Below, piece by piece: positions 56,672-64,000 of a stretch of DNA of 64,000 nt (position 1 is the first letter of the stretch; each line of letters begins with the position of its first letter). The stretch covers positions 22,568,001 to 22,632,000 of the forward strand of contig OY292278.1 in the NCBI GenBank assembly GCA_958496175.1, read 5' to 3'. The translations under genes and the position numbers were made by a program. This stretch comes from Sisyra terminalis. Its lineage: Eukaryota; Arthropoda; Insecta; Neuroptera; Sisyridae. Under the pieces are notes generated by a model. The model was not told where the DNA came from. It did not search any database and saw only the letters and a list, made by a program, of their open reading frames with translations.

Positions 56672-57866
56672 TATATCCTATGACTTATACGAAATATCAC
56701 ACAGTTTTCAAATTGGAAAACTAATATAATTATTAGAAAAAAAACATATTAACTTTGGAATTTCATTTATTTTAAAAGCAAATCAATTTAAAAACCTACG
56801 ATTGATTTTATTTGTATAGTAGTTCAATAAAACCTCATTCCAGTTTATTAAATTGTAAAGTAATATAATTTATATTGACTTATTTTAAACTTTTATTTTT
56901 AGTCTTTTCCTTCCATAACGATCTTGAAAACGGAAGCCTATAATTGTCTAACCGAGATGAAATTCTCGAACATTCATTAAATTCATGGGAACAATAATTG
57001 GAAATGAGAAAAATTGGAAAAAATTATTGAGATTTGTCATATATATATAAACCATTTGATTGAAGGGTGAATTGTGTGAAATGGAATACTTAGTTATTAA
57101 CAATTCGATTATTCGCACGTACACATTCCGCTAATGGGTTCGTGGTCGAAGGGCAAAAATGTATTTAAATAAATAATGATAAATTGATTTCAGGGTGAAT
57201 AAATCGTAGTATCGTAAATATTGAATTGTCAAACGAAACGATGATTCTTTTTTGTATTATTTTGAAGATATGTGCAAAAGTATATTGTTTGAGGTTGAGT
57301 AGATAGTAGGGGGTTATTTTCATAGTTTTAGTATATGTTAATAACTAATGTGAAGTTCAATAATATGATTTAGAAGGAATGTTCATTTATCATTTAAAAG
57401 GAGTTGATACTTAAAACACGTCGATGTGATGTAAAAATATGTATTTATACAATATTTACATTAGTAGGAGTAGTTCTTACTAATTTTCACACCAAGAATC
57501 GATGATATTCCATTTGTCGCCTATGAAATAACATCGTGAAGAACTAAGCCGATTCAGCTTTAGAGCTTTAGTTTTAGGTTCATGAGACTGAGGCGTATGA
57601 TACTTTTGAAATAAAATACTTGATATTTAATAAGAACACCCAAAGAACTTATATATTTGATTAAAGTCGAACTTCTGAGGAATCAAAGAAAAAATATTTC
57701 ATTAAAATATTTACAGTCGTTTTTGAATAGCTACTTTTTTATTAATATAAATTGTCGCTTATTGCTGACAAAACAAATTGAAGATTATTAAATTCGTTCA
57801 ACAAGAGAGCATAATACTTTCTAGGAAGGTTCCAATATATAATGTGAGCAATACAAAGAACTTGTT
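56672..57866. other. AT-rich DNA without a recognisable gene
   Basis: Nothing supported. Confidence 0.5.
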
Positions 57867-57874
57867 TTATATAA

Positions 57875-58134
57875 CGATGTTTCTTAAGCTGGGTTCAATT
57901 GAACTCCAGGTGTTCGATGAGTCAGTCTCGCAGGTTCGGCGGATATAAAATGTTTTAATGGTTTTGGTTCTTTGTTTTTCATAAATTTACTCATGTTGTA
58001 TACCTATGTGTAAACATATACCTATGGTTTCAATTTGAAAAAATCATATTTTATTTTTCCAATTAAAAGAGTTTGGTAAATGTGCATAACAAACTATTAG
58101 AGGTCAGTATCTTCAACAAGGTTAAGAACCACTG
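57875..58134 (+). mobile_element. hAT MITE (GGTTCTTAA family), copy 3
   Basis: Opens CGATGTTTCTTAAGCTGGGT and closes AAGGTTAAGAACCACTG. The 8-bp flanks TTATATAA (57867-57874) and TTCTATAA (58135-58142) match at 7 of 8. The block GTTCGATGAGTCAGTCTCGC is shared with copies 1 and 2. Confidence 0.7.
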
Positions 58135-58192
58135 TTCTATAAGAAAAGCATGCTGCACTTGCCGTATACTAAAGTTTACTTAAACAATACTC

Positions 58193-58372
58193 GGCTAATG
58201 TCCCTTTTAGAGCCGTCAAATCTGGCAACGTTGCATTTTTAACTTTGTTTTTAACTTAATTGGCGAACAAGTCGGCCCATAATGAAAATTTAACCACAGA
58301 AGAGAAAAAGTTACCATATTAGAATTGAATTAACAAAAAATCGCGAATAGAATGAAAAAAAAAACATGAGCC
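58193..58372. repeat. Palindromic element of the 225-bp family, copy D (rearranged)
   Basis: The left end GGCTAATGTCCCTTTTAG then TCTGGCAACGTTGCATTT matches copies A-C. The right part is shortened and its inner segments are inverted relative to the others, ending AACATGAGCC. It is free-standing, outside the long repeat. Confidence 0.6.
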
Positions 58373-59371
58373 CAATACACATTGCTATCTAAAATGTAAT
58401 ATTTACAAATCCCATTTAGTTTCTTCTTATATGACATTATATGCGCCAAAAAGATAATGAAATTGAATTATTATAACAATTGATTGAAATCACGACATAA
58501 AAATAAAAGAATTGTCTTTGTGTAAATTAGTTGTACATTAAAAATTGGTATATACTATTCTAAAAGAGTCGATTACCCAATGCACATTGCACGCCTTTAT
58601 CTATCAATTTAGTAAATTTGGTTGAATAAAAAAAATGGTTTCCAATGAAATCGCTTTTATTGTTGTGAGATATATTGTGCAGGTTTTGTGATATGAAATA
58701 TTTTCCGTGATTCGCTACTTTTGAGCTAATTGAACCCAAAGATAGCTTCGTTTTCAACAAAGTATTGAAGAAATTCTATAAACCCAAAGTTTTTTACGAT
58801 AAAGATTGAAAATTTGTAATATTTTGAAATTTATTTTCAAATTCCCGAAGGAATACAAATCCGGTATTATATACTCTTTGAGTTTTTCAAGATAGTAACG
58901 CAAAGTTGTTACCAAAAACATTTTCAATATTTATCTAAGTTCATTAATGCCAAACGAGCTTTAAAAGTTCAAATTCAATAATATTGAAATCTTCAGCTTG
59001 TACAAACCAAGAACTTTAAACAATAAGATGTTAACGGAGGAAGTGGTACCATGTTAGACAGTGAAATACTCCTAATCAATCTTGGTCGACCAACCAAATA
59101 CCCAAAAGTTTTCTAAAACTGTCAATAGAGAAAACTTTATTCTGCGACACGATAATGCAAGACTCCTCTTCACAAGAAAGCCGTGGAATAAATTAATAAA
59201 TTAAGGGAGGTGATATTGCCTTACCCACCATAATCTTTCAAAGTTGTTCCATTCCGTTTCTATTTATTTCAATCGATACAAAATTTTCCAAGGGATAAAA
59301 TAAATGAAAACTTAAATGAGGATTAAAATGTGATTTTCTGATATTTTGGTTAGTAATGGGTGGATAGTAAT
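58373..59371. other. AT-rich DNA without a recognisable gene
   Basis: The frame 58560-58760 (minus) has no recognisable domain. Nothing else seen. Confidence 0.5.
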
Positions 59372-59602
59372 GTGGTGCTAAGAGAGAACTTGATCGCTAT
59401 GTACACCAGACTGTTGTAAGTTGCCATTTTTTGGTTTCTTGGGTGAAATGATGTTTTATGGATAATTATATAATATAATTAGATAATATAACGAACACAA
59501 CCATCCATAAAACATCATTTTACCCAAGAAACAAAAAAATGGCACCTTACAACATTCTAGTGTATAGAGCGATCAAGTTCCCCCTTAGCACTAAAGCTCT
59601 TG
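59372..59602. repeat. Inverted duplication at the 5' edge of the Penelope-like remnant
   Basis: Left arm (about 59372-59461: GAACTTGATCGCTATGTACA onward) is the reverse complement of the start of the Penelope frame (about 59508-59602). The spacer is about 45 AT-rich bases. Inverted partial copies at the 5' edge are common for Penelope-like insertions. Confidence 0.7.
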
Positions 59603-60212
59603 AAGAAGAATTTAAGATAATTAAATATCTGGCCACTACTAACGGATACAACAGTTCAATCGTAGGCAAAATAATATTGAAATTTACTAAAAAATCCATT
59701 CTTCCACTCCACCAAAAGAAAACGAAAAATATATTGTATCAAACTTCAATAATATATTTAATTTTACAACCGCCAACTTCCTAAAGAAAAATAACTTCAA
59801 TATCGCATTTTCAACCAACAACAATATGATGAAAATTCTTAAGCCATTGGAGAACAACCAAATTTCAACGAAAAACCAAACTGGAATATATACAATTAAA
59901 TGTGGTTTCCATGAAAAATTCTACATTGGCCGAACTGGTAGATCTTTCGGAACAAGATATAAGGAACATACACTCAAGAAACCTACTTCAACAACAACTT
60001 CAAATTTTACAAAAGACCTTTATGACGAAAATCATTAATACTTAAATTTCGAAGCAAATTTTAAGTCACTACATATTTACAAGAAAGGATCACATATGGA
60101 CACCCTAGAAGAATATGAAATATACAAAGCACACAAACTAGATCCAAATAACATCCTTAACGACAAATTATATAAAATTGAAACGCGTCGTAATAAAGAA
60201 GAAATTGAGTCA
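59539..60212 (+). pseudogene. Penelope-like RT thumb and GIY-YIG endonuclease, broken
   Basis: The first frame (59539-59784) gives the RT C-terminal region (TKALEEEFKIIKYLATTNGY, then a KIILKF block) as in Penelope elements. The second (59826-60038) gives the endonuclease: GIYTIKCG, then FYIGRTGRSFGTRYKEH, which holds the GIY, YIG, Arg and Glu/His positions of the nuclease. A TAA at 60036-60038 interrupts it. The same frame then continues with LHIYKKGSHMDTLEEYEIY and NNILNDKLYK to a stop near 60212. The CCHH-like cysteines usual in this linker are partly replaced. Non-functional. Confidence 0.8.
60178..60198 (+). other. 3' half of a hammerhead motif inside the Penelope frame
   Basis: TTGAAACGCGTCGTAATAAA is identical over 18 bases to the GAAA-helix III-cleavage-helix I strand of the ribozyme at 14757-14774. 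The upstream CTGATGA and helix II are not present here, so this copy cannot be active. It shows where the ribozyme lies relative to the coding end in this family. Confidence 0.65.
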
Positions 60213-60239
60213 TAAGATATATTATTATTCATTAAGAAG

Positions 60240-61160
60240 CCATTTGAGGAAAAACTTATTGGGTCATTTTCCAAATGTTGAAATTTCGATTATTTTTTAC
60301 GCCATTAATTGTTTTTTTTTTTTCTCGTTTGAGAGTTCCGAAAAAAAAAACATCATAGCTTGCATTTTTTCTCGGAAAACACTGTTTAAATAAAAAGCTC
60401 GATTTTAGTCATATTTCAAATATTGAATTTTCCAAAACTTTTTTTCACCTTCAATTGGTATTTTTTTGTTATTCGAGAGCTTTGAAAGAAATTATTTTTC
60501 CAGTCGCATATAAAATATTCGTCGCATGCAATCATAAGTATCAAAGCTTCAATATTAGAGAAATGTACAAATAGAGCTTTTTCTTTAAACAGTGTTTTCC
60601 GAGAAAATATGCAAGCTTTGAAAGTTTTTCTTTCGGAACTCTCAAACAACAAAAAAACACCAATTAATGGCACAAAATATTTTTCGAAATTTCAATATAT
60701 GAAAAATAACCAAAATCGAACTTTATTTTAAAATTGCCTTTTCCGACAAAATATAAACGTTATGAAGATTTTTCATTCGGTACTCTTGAACGACAAAAAA
60801 ATACCAATTAATGGTACAAATTTATTTTCGAAATTCCAATATTTGGAAAATGACCAAAATCGAGCTTTTTCTTTAAATGATTTTTTCCAGGAAGCAAAAT
60901 GGGCAAGCGACAATTTTTTTCTTCCGAAAATCGTAAACGACCAAAACACTAATTAAAAGCATAAACAAATTTCGAAATTTTGATTTATTTAGAAAAGCTC
61001 TAACCGTTAAGTTAGCACTACATACGGTATTACTTAGAAAATATGCGAGAAACAAACTTTTATTTTCTAGAACTCTAATATGACAAAAAAGCACCAAAAT
61101 ATTCCGTAGTTATTTTTTGTAAAGTCAAAATATGTAGTGCTAACTTGATGGACGTAATGA
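60240..61160. repeat. 144-bp tandem repeat array, copy 2, with inverted head
   Basis: Right part: TTTTCC starts units at 60595, 60739 and 60883 (period 144), and AAAATATGC-type blocks recur at 60604, 60748, 60896 and 61038. Each unit has a GAACTCTNGAACGACAAAA-like and an AATCGAGCTTTTT-like block. Left part (60240-60440) is the same unit inverted. It ends CTAACTTGATGGACG near 61141-61154, as at 32490. Frames on both strands are repeat-driven, not genes. Confidence 0.75.
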
Positions 61161-62399
61161 TAAGAGTTATTTTTGAAGAGCGTTGAATTTCTTACAAAAA
61201 TTTGCTTTTATTGTAGATTCATTATATCACCAGTTGTTGCCTAGCTATAAAAATCAGGCGATGCTATTTTTTTCCATTTTATCCTTATTGGTATTTTTTA
61301 ACAGTTAAAGGAATTATTATATCTTTTAATATGCGTCTATTTATATGTAAACGAAATTTTTGAACCAGTTTAGAAGATTTTTTATGGCACATTTTAATCC
61401 AGGTAAACCCTTGTCGTGGTACTACTATTTTCCCATTAACATATAATTAAGGTTTTTTATTAAATACATTTGAAAAACATATAAAATACATTTATATTAC
61501 AACGTTATAAAAGTTTATACTTGGGATAAAGCGTGTACCGTAAGCCACCCATAAACTTGCTAATACCAAATTAACATTTATTTTCATTTAGTACCAAAAG
61601 GTAATCAAAAAACAAATTTAAACAAATGACCAAAGAAACTTGCATATTTTTATTCTTCATTTAACGTTTATAGCCGAAATATTAATATTTTACAATGGTA
61701 ATATACTTTCACCGAAATGATTTCCAAAATCTAGCGATTTTGTATAATCTTGTCGCAAACGTCACAGCATTACAGCGAACCCACAACCCCCCACAATCGA
61801 AATCATGTTTATAGTTGATGAGAAATGCTGATTAATTATGGACTGATGTTTGAAAATAAATAATCCAATTAGCTCAGCATTATATTTGAGCGTAAGGTGA
61901 TGTGGCCGGAGGTTGAGGTTATTCGAGCTTTAAATACTAACACAGGAACGGTGAGGGTGTTTGAGGTAGTTTCGTGAAAGGGTGGAATGCTTGAAATCGT
62001 TGTGGGCCAAAACAGAGACAAACGGTTTATCCATTAAATTATGCATGTACCTCTGTATTCCGTACATACCTACATAGGTATAGGTGGTTTGACTGTAGTT
62101 TATTTATAAGGTAAATTGTTCATATTTCCACTTTGCATTTGCTTGCATTTATTTTGTTAATTAGTTTTACTCTAAATTAAAACCACCCACATAAAAATAC
62201 ACAATGGAAAATTGAATGAATTAAAACAAAAGAATTCTATTGAAAAGTACACAATGAGTGTCTAAATGGAAAATATAAAACAATAAAAGTAATGGGAAAA
62301 CAAGATTTTTTTTTATATACAACGGGAGGGTGTTTAATAAAATTTACATGAGACTTGCGGTTTTAGGAAAAAAAACAATGTGTATACTAATGTATGTAC
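61161..62399. other. AT-rich DNA without a recognisable gene
   Basis: Nothing supported. 61890-62010 is slightly less AT-rich and unique. Confidence 0.5.
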
Positions 62400-64000
62400 T
62401 AACTAATCCACTGCCATAATATATTCTGGTAGTGCCTGAAATAGTACATCAATTAGAAGTTTGTGATGACTAAAATATGATACAATTTTTACTTTTAATA
62501 TCAATATAATAGGCAAATGAGCATATGACAGCAGAGACAAACAACAAAGAATGTAAACCGATACATGTGAATGTAATCAAATATAACAAATATTGCCTCA
62601 ATTTTGAACTAACTGATTGTTGTCATTGGTTTCAACTGTTATTTCGTGTTTATTCAAATGCCAATTTTTGCCATTTGCCAGTTTTGTCAGTGTTGGGCTG
62701 CGAATATTTTCCAGAAAGTTACTAGTTTTCAAATACTAGCTTAAATTGGTGGCTGATGTTTCTTTTAGCGGCATTAATATCTAACAACGTTGCATTTTTA
62801 ACTTTGTTTTTAATTTAATTCGTTTTTTTTTTTGTTAATTCGATTTATATATTATATAATTTGTTCTCTTGTTGGCAAATTTTTATTATGACCTGATTTA
62901 TTAGCGAATCAATTTAAAAATAATGTAGAAAATGCAATGTTGCCAGATATTGATGTCGCTAAAAGAAACATTAGCCACCATTTTAATCTATTATTTGAAA
63001 ACTAATAAGTTTCTGTGAAATATTCACAGCCCAACTCTGACAAAACTGACAAATGACAAAAATTAACGATTTTATGAAAACGAAATGACAGTTGAAACCA
63101 ATGACAACAATCAGTTAGTTCGAAATTGAGGCAATAATTATTATAGCTGATTACACTCACATGTATGGATTTACATTCTTTGTTCTTTGTCTCTCTGTTC
63201 TTTGTCGCTAAATGAACATAAGTCACCAATTTGATCTATTATTTGAAAACTAATAACTTTCTAAGAAATATTCATAACCCAACATTTACAAAACTGAGAA
63301 ATGGCAAAAATTTGCAATTGAATGAAATGAATGACTGTTGAAACCAATGACAACAGTTAGTGAGTTCAAAATTGAGGCAATAATTACTATATCTGTATTA
63401 CACACACAAGTATGTGTTTATATTTTTTGGAACATAAGGAGACATGAACCAAATTGGCTTTTTATACATATTTTATACTATTTCACAATATTATACACAA
63501 TTGACAACTTAAACAAGTTTGTATCTTACATATATATGAATTAACTGTTTATCAATACAACTTGGTTCACTTATTGGCAAAATAGTTATAGAAAACATTT
63601 ACCATATAGAAGTAGATTTTAGTCTTAAACTATCGTGTATAGATACGAATAAACAGTCCATTGAATACAAATATAGTTTGTCTAAATAGTCAATTTCGTG
63701 CACCTACTGCATGTATAAAAAGCGACGGAATAAACATTAAACTACTAAAACAGTAATTGTTTATTTTAAATATCCGTTTATATCAAAGTATTGTAACTGA
63801 TTTTCAAATTAAAATATAGATAACCATAATGCAATTTAAGGTATAAGCTTGGATCAGGAACGTCGAAATTTGAGAACTGTTTTTGAATGGTTTCGATATT
63901 ATTCCTGTACGTATTGTTCACTCGAATGCAATTTGTACGTAAATTTTGACATGTCAGAAATAAAGTAGTGATTGTTATTTTCAATATGTATTTATATTGT
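62400..64000 (+). repeat. Long interspersed repeat, copy E (runs off the window)
   Basis: Aligns with 4430-5900 of copy A: ATATTCTGGTAGTGCCTGAA, the AGGCAAATG empty site of the MITE, the palindrome (62751-62976) and the segment CAAATTGGCTTTTTATAC onward. Here the segment left of the palindrome is also present inverted to its right (62977-63212) and again, more diverged, at 63213-63425. Open frames at 62525-62725 (plus) and 63002-63229 (minus) encode near-identical peptides because they lie in these inverted copies; they are not genes. Confidence 0.7.
62528..63212. repeat. 685-bp extended palindrome around copy E
   Basis: Left arm GACAAACAACAAAGAATGTA... and right arm ending ACATTCTTTGTTCTTTGTCT are reverse complements across the 62751-62976 palindrome. 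The total inverted arms are about 340 bases each. Copies A and B lack this extension. Confidence 0.75.

Larger units (their letters stand above)
59508..60240 (+). mobile_element. Penelope-like element, 3' part
   Basis: Carries the end of RT, the GIY-YIG endonuclease and the sequence just behind it, with one in-frame stop and a frame change. The RT catalytic core is absent. The tail matches the sequence that follows the hammerhead at 14725-14773. Confidence 0.8.

Noticed and set aside
62525..63229. Two near-identical peptides (NFELTDCCHWFQL) on opposite strands
   Set aside because: They are translations of inverted copies of a non-coding repeat, not paralogous genes.
1..64000. CRISPR arrays, operons, bacterial promoters
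   Set aside because: The sequence is clearly eukaryotic; spaced-repeat arrays with unique spacers are absent, and tandem repeats found are minisatellite-like.

Overview
The window is AT-rich eukaryotic DNA, most likely an intergenic or intronic stretch from an insect, possibly a beetle. The host guess rests only on the mobile-element content: a Jockey-clade LINE, a Ty3/Gypsy LTR element, Penelope-like elements with a GIY-YIG endonuclease, Helitrons, hAT/MULE/IS630-Tc1 remnants, tRNA-derived SINEs and many foldback elements. I found no convincing host protein-coding gene, tRNA gene or rRNA gene. Nearly all open frames of 60-140 codons are chance frames or lie inside repeats.

Layout. 0-12.5 kb is mostly quiet AT-rich DNA. 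It holds one long interspersed repeat (4.4-6.3 kb) carrying a nested MITE, a SINE and a 225-bp palindrome, plus a foldback MITE at 8.7 kb and a hAT-like MITE at 9.9 kb. 12.5-15.5 kb is a dense cluster of inverted repeats: a hAT element with an exact 8-bp target duplication, three large foldbacks and a Penelope-like fragment with a near-canonical hammerhead ribozyme. 15.5-25.8 kb is mostly empty apart from a second long repeat, a less AT-rich island near 17 kb, a SINE and a hAT MITE. 25.8-36.6 kb holds a Helitron, a decayed LINE RNase H tail, a solo LTR, a hAT transposase tail, a tandem-repeat block and a decayed DDE transposase. 36.6-47.8 kb holds MITEs, SINEs and a second Helitron with a decayed helicase end.

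47.8-56.7 kb contains the youngest and best-preserved elements. First is a 5'-truncated Jockey LINE on the minus strand with poly(A) and an 11-bp target duplication. Next is a 4.8-kb Ty3/Gypsy element with apparently identical 692-bp LTRs and a 4-bp target duplication. It lacks most of gag and the RNase H/integrase middle but keeps an intact RT and a canonical -1 frameshift heptamer at the gag stop. Sixteen bases away is a 1-kb foldback element with a 9-bp-TSD MITE nested in one arm. 57.8-64 kb holds a hAT MITE, a palindromic MITE, a Penelope-like RT-thumb/GIY-YIG remnant, a 144-bp tandem-repeat array and a third long repeat.

There is no operon-like cooperation here. The functional links are within elements: LTR promoter, gag, frameshift and pol; and Penelope coding end with hammerhead. 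Several insertions are dated against each other by paralogous empty sites. The signals most worth a second look are the hammerhead motifs, the frameshift site in a doubly deleted but recently inserted LTR element, and the 225-bp palindrome family whose two arms stay matched while subfamilies diverge.
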